Both the position numbers and the translations under genes were made by a program. A stretch of 64,000 nucleotides of DNA from Shewanella fidelis ATCC BAA-318. Its GTDB lineage: Bacteria; Pseudomonadota; Gammaproteobacteria; Enterobacterales; Shewanellaceae. Below, piece after piece: positions 42,201-51,195 of this stretch; the stretch's first letter is position 1, and each line of letters starts with the position of its first letter. Location: contig NZ_JADX01000011.1 in assembly GCF_000518605.1 (NCBI RefSeq), forward strand, positions 124,001-188,000. Reading direction: 5' to 3'. The notes beneath the pieces are model-generated. The model searched no databases and was not told where the DNA came from. It saw nothing but the letters and a program-made list of their open reading frames with translations.

Positions 42201-43439
42201 TTAGAAGTAATAACCAAAGTTGATATTAAAGCGGGTGTTGGTGTCGCCATCACCTACCATAGTGCCGCCGATAAAGGGTTGATTTTCTGCCACCACAAAG
42301 TCGACATAGGTATAGAGTCCGCCTGCGCTTATGGCCATTCCTGTGACGTTCATAAAGGTGTCAGGCATTGCTGCAGGCTTGTCGGTCACTAACGAGTAAT
42401 CGTTATAGAAAGTTAGGTTTGAAATAGGGCCAATTTCTACCGGTAAACTGTAGGCAAGGTTGGCAATATAGGTGGTTGCTTCAGCAGGAATTGAGTCATA
42501 AAAATGATAAGCAGCCACGACAATACGATCAACATCCATCCCGTCTACATCGTATTTGTAGTCAGTCACCTGTAGTTTTACGTTCCAGCGATCATAATTA
42601 ATCATGCTGTGGATCGCTGCTGCTACATTGTCACCATCTGTGCCATTTTCTATCTCTAGCTGACCTGCTTGCAGTGATGCGCCTAGCTCTACACTAATGT
42701 CGTTAAATGCAAAGGTGTGGGCGTAACGAGCGTTAAAGGTATTGACCTCGCCGGCTGCGTAACCGTCACTTGGGGCGTCATAGGCATCTTCGCCGTCTAA
42801 ACGAATACCTACAACGTCATAGGCGTAACGGTCGGTGCGATCTGACACAAAGCCATCGATACCACCTTGTTCATCATTTTTATAGAACGCAAAATCAAAC
42901 TGGTTGTTATCGCCTTTATAGGTGTAGTTGAGGCCTAAGTCGTGGTCGTCTTCTAGTCCAAGATAAAAGTTTGAGCTGAAGAAATAGTTATTTGAGGCGT
43001 AAGTGAGTAGCCCAAAAGGTACTTGGGTGACACCAATTTTGGCTTGCTGTTGCTCGGTAAAGTTATAGCCAACCCAAGCATGCTGAACCACATTCATGTA
43101 CTCAAACCAGCGATACTGGGCTGAAAAGATTAGATCTTTATAGTTACCAGAAACATCTATGCGAAACAGATCAAAGTCGAAGTCGCCACCACGATCGGCA
43201 TTGGCGTCATTGTAGTCTTCATAAACGTAATTGGTGCGAACTGCACCACCAAATTTAACGCTACTCTCTTGCGCTTGCAGCTCATCTTTAGCTGCTTGTT
43301 CCTTGGCTTGTTGTTGCTCTGTTTCAAGTTGTTCGATTCGAGCCTTTAATGCTGCGAGCTCTTCATCAACCGAAGTTGCTTGCGCGTTGGAAGCTAACGC
43401 TAAGGCGATACAAGCGGCAAGTGAGTAACGTGTCATCAT
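42201..43439 (-). CDS. Outer-membrane porin with N-terminal coiled coil
   Basis: A 412-residue porin. Signal peptide ends SNAQA. Residues about 25-57 form a coiled coil (VDEELAALKARIEQLETEQQQAKEQAAKDELQAQ), which anchors trimers of OprP/Shewanella-type porins. The barrel follows, rich in aromatic alternating strands, ending NFGYYF. Start is ATGATG with AAGGATAA upstream. The solute is not predictable. Confidence 0.88.
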   Translation of the reverse strand: MMTRYSLAACIALALASNAQATSVDEELAALKARIEQLETEQQQAKEQAAKDELQAQESSVKFGGAVRTNYVYEDYNDANADRGGDFDFDLFRIDVSGNYKDLIFSAQYRWFEYMNVVQHAWVGYNFTEQQQAKIGVTQVPFGLLTYASNNYFFSSNFYLGLEDDHDLGLNYTYKGDNNQFDFAFYKNDEQGGIDGFVSDRTDRYAYDVVGIRLDGEDAYDAPSDGYAAGEVNTFNARYAHTFAFNDISVELGASLQAGQLEIENGTDGDNVAAAIHSMINYDRWNVKLQVTDYKYDVDGMDVDRIVVAAYHFYDSIPAEATTYIANLAYSLPVEIGPISNLTFYNDYSLVTDKPAAMPDTFMNVTGMAISAGGLYTYVDFVVAENQPFIGGTMVGDGDTNTRFNINFGYYF

Positions 43440-43513
43440 TTATCCTTAAGTTTCAATTGTGTTGAGTAAACTGGTTACCGCTATCTTTTTGAGGTCGAGT
43501 TAATACGGTAACG

Positions 43514-43669
43514 CTAAGTGTTGTTTGTAAGATTTAGTTCTTGTTGCTGCACTTTAGAAATAGCGAGCTTATAAGTGTTTGGATATTGGGATTGCTGGTC
43601 AATTAAGATGGGAGATTGAAGATAAGCTCGAGTTAATGCTCGGACGACAATATAGGTGCTGGGGATCAT
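43514..43669 (-). CDS. Small hypothetical protein (51 residues)
   Basis: The ATG at 43669 has AGGAG 5 bases upstream, the main evidence that this is real. The longer open frame to 43765 is probably untranslated. The product (IPSTYIVVRALTRAYLQSPIL...) has no signal or clear domain. It lies 75 bases upstream of the porin on the same strand, so it may be its cotranscribed partner. Confidence 0.45.
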   Translation of the reverse strand: MIPSTYIVVRALTRAYLQSPILIDQQSQYPNTYKLAISKVQQQELNLTNNT

Positions 43670-44109
43670 AAGGGCTCCTGGCAGCGTATACGTTGAGTGT
43701 ATAGATTTATGTTGCCTAACTAAGCCGATGCAAAAGTCAGACTTCAATCTCCTGAAATAGGGCAACCAGATGGTAGTTAAATCAATGCGCGTTAAAAAAC
43801 AGGGTGATTAATGTTTTATTAGGGTTGCCTTATGTGGTGCAAATTTAACACGTTTGTTGTGTGGTTAATAGGTTTGCCGCAATAATGCACAATATTTATC
43901 GATATACGCAGCGACAGTGCAGACCAAGATACAAATTGATTGTTCAATTGCTCAATGATTAGTTTTGTTCTGCTCGCAACTCGACAATCACATCAATTCT
44001 CAAAAGCTTAATCTAGCTTAAGGAAATTCTTATGTTTTGCGCGTAATATGCCGCGCCTGCTACGTCTTGCCAATTGGCAAAGCGTAAATATGACTTAAGA
44101 GGATCACAC
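43670..44109. promoter_or_regulatory. Divergent intergenic region, small protein/porin versus flavin oxidoreductase
   Basis: About 440 bases. Contains AT-rich promoter-like stretches but no repeat, RNA or gene that I can support. An upstream TTG extension of the oxidoreductase frame falls here and is rejected. Confidence 0.35.
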
Positions 44110-45201
44110 GTGAGCATTTTGTTTTCAGCAGCCCGTATTGGCAACATGACACTAAAAAACCGCTTTGTAAGAAGCGCTACTTGGGAAAATATGGCAACTG
44201 AAACAGGTCATATGACTGACAAGTTGTACTCAGTGTATGAAGAACTTGCCAAAGGTGAGGTTGGGTTGATTGTTACCGGCTACGCCAATATTGTCGCTGA
44301 AGAAAAGCCAAACGCGGGCATGATGGGAATGTATGACGACTCCTTTATTGCCGAGTATCAAAAGCTAACCGAACTAGTGCATGGTTACGATAGCAAGATA
44401 GTGATGCAGTTGGCATATGGTGGCACTAAGACCACTTACAATGTGGGTGAGCGGGTGATTTTTGCCCCAAGTGCCATTGCTGAGCGTGGGACTCAAACTA
44501 TGGGCAAAGCAATGACCAAGGACGAGATTAATTACATCGTTCAGGCTTTTGCTAAGGCGAGCTATCGTGCCCAACTATCGGGTTTTGATGGGGTAGAGAT
44601 CCATGCGGCACATACTTATCTAATTAACCAATTTTTAAGTCCATATTACAATCAGCGTCAAGATGAATACGGCGGCAGTCTTGAAAACCGCATGCGCTTT
44701 TTGCTGGAGATCTACGCAGAGATCCGCAAGCTTGTAGGCAATGACTATCCGATTTTAGTTAAGCTTACCGCTTCTGAATTTTTTGACGGTGGCTTAACGT
44801 TTGCTGAGACTCGCCTGATCTGTCAAAAGTTAGAGTTTGTGGGGGTTGATGCGATTATCATCTCCGGCAATATTCACGGTAATGCTAATACTGTGATTGG
44901 TGAGCAATTTGATGGTTATACCATTCAAAGTGAGGGGTACTTCAGAGAATTTGGCGCAGTAGTAAGCCAAGAAGTTAATTTACCCGTTATTACCGTGGGT
45001 GGTCTTGCTGACATCTGTGCGATTGAAGAGTTAGCGCAAACCACAAATATTGCGCTTTTTGCCTTGTCACGTCCTTTATTGGCGGAACCACAGTTAATCA
45101 AGCGTTGGCAAGAGGGCAGCTTAGCGGAGGTGGATTGCGAGCGCTGTTCTAAATGCCGTACTAAGCGTGGTAATTTCTGCGTGGTATATAAGAAACGCTA
45201 A
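44110..45201 (+). CDS. NADH:flavin oxidoreductase (Old Yellow Enzyme family)
   Basis: A 363-residue FMN-binding TIM-barrel enzyme. The GTG at 44110 is chosen because AAGAGGA lies about 7 bases upstream. Family motifs: GNMTLKNRFVRSATWE, QLAYGG, GFDGVEIHAAHTYLINQFLSPYYNQRQDEYGGSLENRMRF with the His-Ala-Ala-His substrate pair, VKLTASEFFDGGL, ITVGGL and FALSRPLLAEP. The C-terminus has CERCSKCRTKRGNFC, cysteines of the kind that bind an iron-sulfur cluster in 2,4-dienoyl-CoA reductase, but the second half of that enzyme is missing. Substrate unknown. Confidence 0.9.
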   Translation: MSILFSAARIGNMTLKNRFVRSATWENMATETGHMTDKLYSVYEELAKGEVGLIVTGYANIVAEEKPNAGMMGMYDDSFIAEYQKLTELVHGYDSKIVMQLAYGGTKTTYNVGERVIFAPSAIAERGTQTMGKAMTKDEINYIVQAFAKASYRAQLSGFDGVEIHAAHTYLINQFLSPYYNQRQDEYGGSLENRMRFLLEIYAEIRKLVGNDYPILVKLTASEFFDGGLTFAETRLICQKLEFVGVDAIIISGNIHGNANTVIGEQFDGYTIQSEGYFREFGAVVSQEVNLPVITVGGLADICAIEELAQTTNIALFALSRPLLAEPQLIKRWQEGSLAEVDCERCSKCRTKRGNFCVVYKKR

Positions 45202-45807
45202 GTTGTCGATATTGTTGATGCTAATACCAATCAGTACAAGGTGACTGTATGTTTATACTGATTGGTATAAGGTTTATTGGCATCAACTTCTGCTGAGATT
45301 ATTAGTACTGATTGCTAAATTCTACTTTCACTATAAGTAAGCTCTAAACTTGCGTCATCCTTATTATTACATTGTTAATTATATTAGGTTCGGCCTATAT
45401 TAGCTTGAAATGCTTGTTTATATATCTTTTCTATAGGCTCTCTTTGGGTTTCTCCTGTTTTAACCTGTCTATGAGTCCCATTGCGGCTGGTTTTGTTAAC
45501 ATTTGACTATTTGCTGTTCAGTAAGTTTTTAGTGGTGTAAATCTAATGAGAACTACGTCACAAATTGCGCTTATTCGCGACATAAGTTTGTCGACAGTAA
45601 GTTGAATTAACATTATTTTATCCTTAGTCCAAATTAATCGTAATCTGGATAACTTTCGAGTGTTATAAGACTCACAAAAAAAACCGTTCACACACATAAT
45701 TCATACTCTTTCTCTTGGTAGAAAACCCGTCTGAGCTATTCAGTATGGGGAGCAGTCTGTGGCGTGCACTTAATTAAATCTGTTGTAGGTTGTTGCGGAT
45801 AATAAAA
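45202..45807. other. Gene-poor region upstream of BCCT transporter
   Basis: About 600 bases with no supportable gene. It holds the ACCAATCAGT palindrome (45224-45268) and otherwise AT-rich sequence with no recognisable RNA; the right part is presumably the BCCT promoter. Confidence 0.5.
45224..45268. repeat. Inverted repeat ATACCAATCAGTA / TACTGATTGGTAT
   Basis: A 13-bp perfect stem with a 19-base loop, 22 bases after the oxidoreductase stop. The half-site matches that at 16727-16749. Confidence 0.75.
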
Positions 45808-47760
45808 ATGAAAAAACACTTCGAGCTTATCGACAAGCCGACATTTTTCGGTGCGCTGCTACTGCTTTGTGCAGTAGTTATCCCATTATTGTTATATCCA
45901 GCTGAAGGGGCTGAATGGATTGCCGTTGCTAAAACATTTATGACGGACAAACTAGGCTTTGCATATTTAGGCTTAGGTTTAGCAGCATTTTTCTTCATGA
46001 TTTACATTGTTTTTTCTGATATCGGTCAGATCAAACTTGGTGATCCTGATGAAAAACCTGAATTTGCGTTGGCCTCTTGGGCGGCAATGCTATTTTGTGG
46101 TGGTATTGGGGCCAGTATTTTGTACTGGGGAACAATTGAGTGGGCCTATTACTATCAAAGTCCGCCGTTCCAGCTAGAGCCTGGTAGTGAAGAGGCGGTA
46201 CGTTGGGCTGCAACTTATGGCTTGTTCCACTGGGGACCGATTGCTTGGTGTATCTATATGATCCCTGCAATTCCAATTGCTTACTTCTTCTATGTACGTA
46301 AGCAGCCGGTACTTAAAGTCTCAGCCGCACTGATGCCTGTTATTGGCGAAGCCAACAGCTTTGGTAAGTTAGGCAAAGTGATTGATGTGTTGTTTATTTT
46401 TGGTCTATTAGGCGGCGCAGCAACTACGTTAGGTTTAGCGGCACCTTTAATTAACGAAGGTATTAGCTATCTATTTGGTATTCCTGCAACCACAGGTAGT
46501 CAAATCCTAGTGCTCATGGTGTGTACCGGTATTTTTGCTTACTCGTCTTACATGGGGATGGATAAAGGCATTAAGATTTTAAGTAATATTAACTTCTGGG
46601 GTGCGTTAGGTTTACTGCTGTTTGTATTGGTGTGTGGTCCAACTATCTTCATGTTGGAAACTGGCTTAGATTCGATCGGCCGTATGTTGTCTAACTTCTT
46701 TGTGATGGCGACTTGGGCTGAGCCTTTTGGTGGTCTAGGTACGTTTGCTGATACTCACTTCCCGCAAGACTGGACTATTTTCTACTGGGCATGGTGGTTA
46801 GTATTCGCACCGAGTATGGGCTTATTCGTTGCGCGTATTTCACGTGGTAGAACCATTAAGCAAATGGTATCAGGTGCAGTATTCTTTGGCTCACTGGGTT
46901 GTTCTATGTACTTCATCATCCTAGGTAACTATGGTTTATCACTGCAGTTGTCTGGTCAATTAGATGTCGTCAGCATTCTTAACGCTGAAGGTGCAACTCG
47001 TGCAATCTTCGCAATTTTAGAGCAACTGCCGTTTAGCACGCTAATCATCGCACTGTTTACCTTGCTATGTGTAATTTTCACTGCAACGACTTTCGACTCT
47101 ATCTCTTATATTTTAGCGTCGGTAGTACAAACTAATGTGACAGAAGATCCAATGCGTTGGAACCGTTTGTTCTGGGCATTCACCCTATCATTTATGCCTT
47201 CGGCATTAATGTTTATGGGCGGCTTGGCAACACTGCAAACAGCGGCGATTGTCGGTGGTTTACCGTTATTGATTATTGCGGTAATGCTGATGATTTCTGG
47301 CGTTAAGGCGGCAACGTTAGACTTATCACATCAAGATGACTATGTTGATCCAGTGATTAATATCTCTGATCTACCGGATGTCGATCCTTGGAGCAAAGAA
47401 GGTCAGGCGTTGGCACGTTTTGAACAGCTTCGCGATAATGCTATTGAAGCGGCAGATCTTGAGCGTGAAGCTAATGATGCTATTTGGATGCTGAAAAAGC
47501 AGTTACGCAAAGAGGCATTAGCACGCGGTGAGTCAAGTATTGATTTAGGTGATGCGCCAGATGAGATCCTTGAACAGTTGCGCCAGCTAACAGAAGAGTC
47601 GATGAAAGCTAAGGAAGCTAAGCTTGCAGCCTCAGAGCTTGCACAACAAGCGCGTGTAGCCTTTGATGCGCTTATGCGTGAAAAGCTAGAAGAGGAAGCG
47701 CTACAGGCACAAGAAGAGGTGAAGCTTGCGATTCAAGCAAGGTTGAATACACCTAGCTAA
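45808..47760 (+). CDS. BCCT family transporter with long charged C-terminal tail
   Basis: A 650-residue secondary carrier for betaine/carnitine/choline-type compounds. Twelve hydrophobic segments end near residue 510. Family signature: GGIGASILYWGTIEWAYYY, LFHWGPIAWCIY and FAPSMGLFVARISRGRTIKQMVSG. Beyond the last helix comes a tail of about 130 residues that is Ala/Glu/Lys-rich and predicted coiled coil (DLEREANDAIWMLKKQLRKEALARGE... AREKLEEEALQAQEEVKLAIQARL). C-terminal tails sense osmotic stress in BetP, but this one is longer. Substrate is not defined. The ATG at 45808 lacks a strong ribosome site. Confidence 0.93.
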   Translation: MKKHFELIDKPTFFGALLLLCAVVIPLLLYPAEGAEWIAVAKTFMTDKLGFAYLGLGLAAFFFMIYIVFSDIGQIKLGDPDEKPEFALASWAAMLFCGGIGASILYWGTIEWAYYYQSPPFQLEPGSEEAVRWAATYGLFHWGPIAWCIYMIPAIPIAYFFYVRKQPVLKVSAALMPVIGEANSFGKLGKVIDVLFIFGLLGGAATTLGLAAPLINEGISYLFGIPATTGSQILVLMVCTGIFAYSSYMGMDKGIKILSNINFWGALGLLLFVLVCGPTIFMLETGLDSIGRMLSNFFVMATWAEPFGGLGTFADTHFPQDWTIFYWAWWLVFAPSMGLFVARISRGRTIKQMVSGAVFFGSLGCSMYFIILGNYGLSLQLSGQLDVVSILNAEGATRAIFAILEQLPFSTLIIALFTLLCVIFTATTFDSISYILASVVQTNVTEDPMRWNRLFWAFTLSFMPSALMFMGGLATLQTAAIVGGLPLLIIAVMLMISGVKAATLDLSHQDDYVDPVINISDLPDVDPWSKEGQALARFEQLRDNAIEAADLEREANDAIWMLKKQLRKEALARGESSIDLGDAPDEILEQLRQLTEESMKAKEAKLAASELAQQARVAFDALMREKLEEEALQAQEEVKLAIQARLNTPS

Positions 47761-47815
47761 TCATGCTTTAACTACCTGCAATTGAGTTGCGGGTAGTTAT
47801 TTAAAACCTAAACAC

Positions 47816-47846
47816 AAAAAAGCCGCTAATTTAGCGGCTTTTTTAT
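47816..47846. terminator. Bidirectional terminator between BCCT and gor
   Basis: Stem AAAAAAGCCGCTAA / TTAGCGGCTTTTTT with a minimal loop. A second hairpin (AACTACCTGCAA / TTGCGGGTAGTT) lies at 47770-47798. Confidence 0.9.
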
Positions 47847-47859
47847 AATAATCAGTAGA

Positions 47860-49215
47860 TTATCTCATGGTGACGAACTCTTCAGCACCGGTTGGGTGAA
47901 TTGCCACTACAGCATCGAAATCAGCTTTGGTCGCGCCCATCTTCATTGCTACGCCAAAGCCTTGCAGGATTTCATCCATGCCATAACCAATACCATGAAT
48001 ACCGACAACCTTTTGCTCTTCACCGGCACAGACTAGCTTCATCTTACAAGCTTGACGGTGAGCGGTTACTGCGGTGTACATAGAGGTAAAGCCTGATGTA
48101 TAAACCGTAATGTTGTCTTCGCCATATTGAGCAATAGCTTCAGGTTCGGTGAGGCCCATTGTACCAATAGCTGGGTGGCTAAATACTACGGTAGGAATAC
48201 AGCTGTAATCCATCTTGGCGTCTGTCATGCCATTAAATAAACGCTCCGACAATAAACGGCCCGCTTTAACGGCAACAGGAGTTAGTTCTACGCCGCCCGC
48301 CATAATATCACCAACGCAGTGGATGCCTGCATCAGTCGTATTTTGCTGCTCATCAGTAATTACATAGCCTTTTGCATCTAGCTCAACCTTAGTGTTTTCA
48401 AGACCAATGTTAGCGGTAGATGGATGACGGCCAATGGCCCAGATCAGGCAATCAACATCGTAGCTTTCGCCGTTTTCAATCTTTAAAGTTAAGCTACCGT
48501 CAGCATTTTTAGTGACCGACTCTGGGGTGCTGTTGGTGTGCAGTGTTGGCCCATCAATCGCCATAGATTCAACGAGTGCTTCGCTTAACATTGGATCAAA
48601 ATTACGTAGCGGGGCATGTTTACGCACAAATAGGTGAGTGTCGCTGCCAAGTGCTTGCAGAACACCTGCTACCTCAACGGCAATATAGCCAGCGCCAACA
48701 ACTGCAACGCGCTTTGGTTGTTGCTCAAGGGCAAAGAAACCGTCGGAGTCGATACCGTGCTCGGCACCAGGAATATTTGGAATAGTTGCTGCACCGCCAG
48801 TGGCAATCAAGATGTTGTCAGCAGTATAGTGCTCGCCGTTAACTTCTATTGTACGGCTATCAACAAAACGGCCGTAACCGCGTACGAGTGTGACGCCATT
48901 ACTTTCTAGGCCGCGATCATATGCGCCATGAATGCGATCAATATAAGCTTCGCGGCTGGCAACTAGCGTGCTCCAGTCAAACTTATTTACGCTTACATCA
49001 AAACCATAATCTTTGGCATATAGGTGCATGGCTTCAGCGACTTGTGCGCCATACCACATGACCTTTTTTGGCACACAGCCAACGTTGACACATGTTCCAC
49101 CTAGCTCTTTTGCTTCAATGAGTAACACTTTTGCACCACGCATGGCAGCTCTGTTAGCTGATGCAATACCGCCGCTACCCGCGCCAAGACAGATATAATC
49201 AAAATGTTGAGCCAT
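47860..49215 (-). CDS. gor: Glutathione-disulfide reductase
   Basis: A 451-residue NADPH-dependent flavoenzyme that regenerates reduced glutathione. ATG 49215 follows GGAGA. FAD-binding [24 protein letters not shown], redox-active disulfide [21 protein letters not shown]-binding [14 protein letters not shown], and a catalytic [12 protein letters not shown] tail with the His-Glu pair. Complete and normal length. Confidence 0.96.
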   Translation of the reverse strand: MAQHFDYICLGAGSGGIASANRAAMRGAKVLLIEAKELGGTCVNVGCVPKKVMWYGAQVAEAMHLYAKDYGFDVSVNKFDWSTLVASREAYIDRIHGAYDRGLESNGVTLVRGYGRFVDSRTIEVNGEHYTADNILIATGGAATIPNIPGAEHGIDSDGFFALEQQPKRVAVVGAGYIAVEVAGVLQALGSDTHLFVRKHAPLRNFDPMLSEALVESMAIDGPTLHTNSTPESVTKNADGSLTLKIENGESYDVDCLIWAIGRHPSTANIGLENTKVELDAKGYVITDEQQNTTDAGIHCVGDIMAGGVELTPVAVKAGRLLSERLFNGMTDAKMDYSCIPTVVFSHPAIGTMGLTEPEAIAQYGEDNITVYTSGFTSMYTAVTAHRQACKMKLVCAGEEQKVVGIHGIGYGMDEILQGFGVAMKMGATKADFDAVVAIHPTGAEEFVTMR

Positions 49216-49550
49216 GTGTATCTCCAATAAGTTACGAACTGTGCAACAAGGCTGAAAGTAAGGCTGCCTTTATTGCGATAATTATGGTTAAGACGTTGGT
49301 TGCTGTAAAAAGACGAACAGCCCAAGGCGAAATAACGTTTTGGCTTTAGCCAGTTCAAGAACAAGCCATTGTAGAGGGAATTTTTTCATCCATCCAGCCC
49401 AATCAATAATGAGTATTTTTCGGGCTATCGCGCTTGATAACACTGTTTTATAGATGGGGATAAAATCACCAAGCTTCAACCCTGATATGCAGGTTAGCAG
49501 TTAATAAAGCCACTTTATGCTGCATAGCGGAATTTGCACCACAGATAGCA
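49216..49550. other. Intergenic stretch upstream of gor
   Basis: About 335 bases including the gor promoter. I see no gene, RNA or repeat that I can support; open frames here lack ribosome sites. Confidence 0.4.
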
Positions 49551-50021
49551 TTAACGTCGATATTGGCAATTTGCATGGTCTGCTTGGGCTGGCCCTTCAG
49601 CGCCACATTTCATGCACTCCCATTCACCTTGTCTTACTGTTAGTTCTTGTTGATAGTGCAAGTTGCGCACATTCACACCTTGCTGCAATTGGCGCTCTAA
49701 CGAGGTCATACGGTTGTGCAGCCAGCGGCAACTGGGGTTATTAGCAACACTGCTGCGGCTGGCAAGCTGTTGCTTGCGGCTTTTAGCTTTCAGTTTTTTA
49801 CTGTTGCTTTTTAATTGAGTTGACGAGCGATAGCGCGTGGTTTTTGGGGATGAAAACTGCAGATCGGTATGTGGTTTGTTACTGTGGCTTAAGGGCTGGC
49901 CTTTATCGTCGAGTATGCTACCTAGCGGTAACGTATCTTGGGGTGGCTCTTTGCTAAAACCATAAGGACTGGTTAAAACGAGAGCGAGACAGATGGTTAG
50001 GCAAAAATTAGGATGCAACAT
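49551..50021 (-). CDS. Hypothetical secreted protein with a Cys-containing C-terminus
   Basis: A 156-residue protein with AGGAGG upstream of its ATG and a signal peptide (NFCLTICLALVLTSPYGFS). A basic, low-complexity middle (STQLKSNSKKLKAKSRKQQ) separates it from a compact C-terminal part with CRWLHNRMTSLERQL...WECMKCGAEGP, suggesting a small domain with a Cys pair C-x2-C. No family recognised. Confidence 0.72.
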   Translation of the reverse strand: MLHPNFCLTICLALVLTSPYGFSKEPPQDTLPLGSILDDKGQPLSHSNKPHTDLQFSSPKTTRYRSSTQLKSNSKKLKAKSRKQQLASRSSVANNPSCRWLHNRMTSLERQLQQGVNVRNLHYQQELTVRQGEWECMKCGAEGPAQADHANCQYRR

Positions 50022-50137
50022 TCCTTGTTCCTCCTGTGGCAGATAACAATCCGTGTTATCTGTTGTATTTGATACTACTTCATATTTTCATCAGCGTTAG
50101 CTTAAGATCACCGTAGTCGACCATTAATTATAGTCGA

Positions 50138-50920
50138 TTAAAAGCTCCAGCTAAGGTGAATACCGGCAAATGTTTGGTCTAGATTGTCGGTAACGCCGTT
50201 GTTGCGGGCTTCAAGTTTGATATCTTCTTGGGCGATGGTGTGGCTTATGTGGCCTGACAACACTAAGTTATTTGGCAACAAATACTCTGCTTCAACACCA
50301 AATTGAAAGTGATTAGCGCCATCGTGTTCTTCTGTGGCGTATTTAAAGTCAAATGCTTGCGTAATATAAGGACTAACTGTTAAGCCTGAGTTTAGCTCCC
50401 AGTTACTGTGTACACTGACCTCAACAAAGTAGCCATTGGCTTCAGTAGAGTATGTGTAACTCAGTGATGGCACTAGCCAATCAACTGCGCTGTACTCTAA
50501 GCTGCTAAATAGTTCGTTATCATGAGCGCGATCATCGCCATAAAACTCAAGGCGCTGATAACCCACGCTGCCGCTTAGATTTTCCGTTAGATTAAAACCG
50601 TACTCGATACCGAAGTTCCACTCAGTATAATGTTGACTGTCGCCACGCCCCACAGTGGCATACAGGTTAACATTATTCTTTTGGATGGCTGCGGTAGCCC
50701 AATAGATGCCGCCTTTATCTAAGTTATTACGGCCTTCTGAAATATATTTAGAGTCCCATCCCAGATCGACAAGGGTTTGCAACTGATCGTGATTGTCTGC
50801 GGGGAGCGATTCAATAACTTTAGTGTTATGAGAATCATCGATATTTGGCACATCATCAGCAAAAGCTGAGGTGCTTAAGAGTAACGCGATGAGGGCGCTA
50901 CATTGGCTAGTGTGATTCAT
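50138..50920 (-). CDS. TorF-family putative outer-membrane porin
   Basis: A 260-residue exported protein (signal peptide ending TSAFA) that forms a small beta-barrel: LVDLGWDSKYISEGRNNLDKGGIYWATAAI is the family hallmark, followed by strands to a terminal HLSWSF. Members are annotated TorF family putative porins with unknown solute. It lies just upstream of the divergent oligopeptidase A gene. Confidence 0.85.
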   Translation of the reverse strand: MNHTSQCSALIALLLSTSAFADDVPNIDDSHNTKVIESLPADNHDQLQTLVDLGWDSKYISEGRNNLDKGGIYWATAAIQKNNVNLYATVGRGDSQHYTEWNFGIEYGFNLTENLSGSVGYQRLEFYGDDRAHDNELFSSLEYSAVDWLVPSLSYTYSTEANGYFVEVSVHSNWELNSGLTVSPYITQAFDFKYATEEHDGANHFQFGVEAEYLLPNNLVLSGHISHTIAQEDIKLEARNNGVTDNLDQTFAGIHLSWSF

Positions 50921-51195
50921 GTTTAGCTCGAGATTTTGGCGAAAGGAAATTTACATTTGTAATACTAGTTTTTAGTAAAGAAATGTAAATAAGAACGACT
51001 CTTGTTTGCGACACGCTTTGCAATACTCGTGCTGTATAAAGTTTGTACTAAAAAAGTTTGATTACCATCATAGAAATGGTGCGCTTGAGCTGCTAACTGG
51101 GCTTTGATTGTAAAGAATTTACACTCGCGTATTGAATAAAGCCGAATTAGCCCCTATCTCTTTATCTAACAACATAGAATGTTAAGGAACCATCG

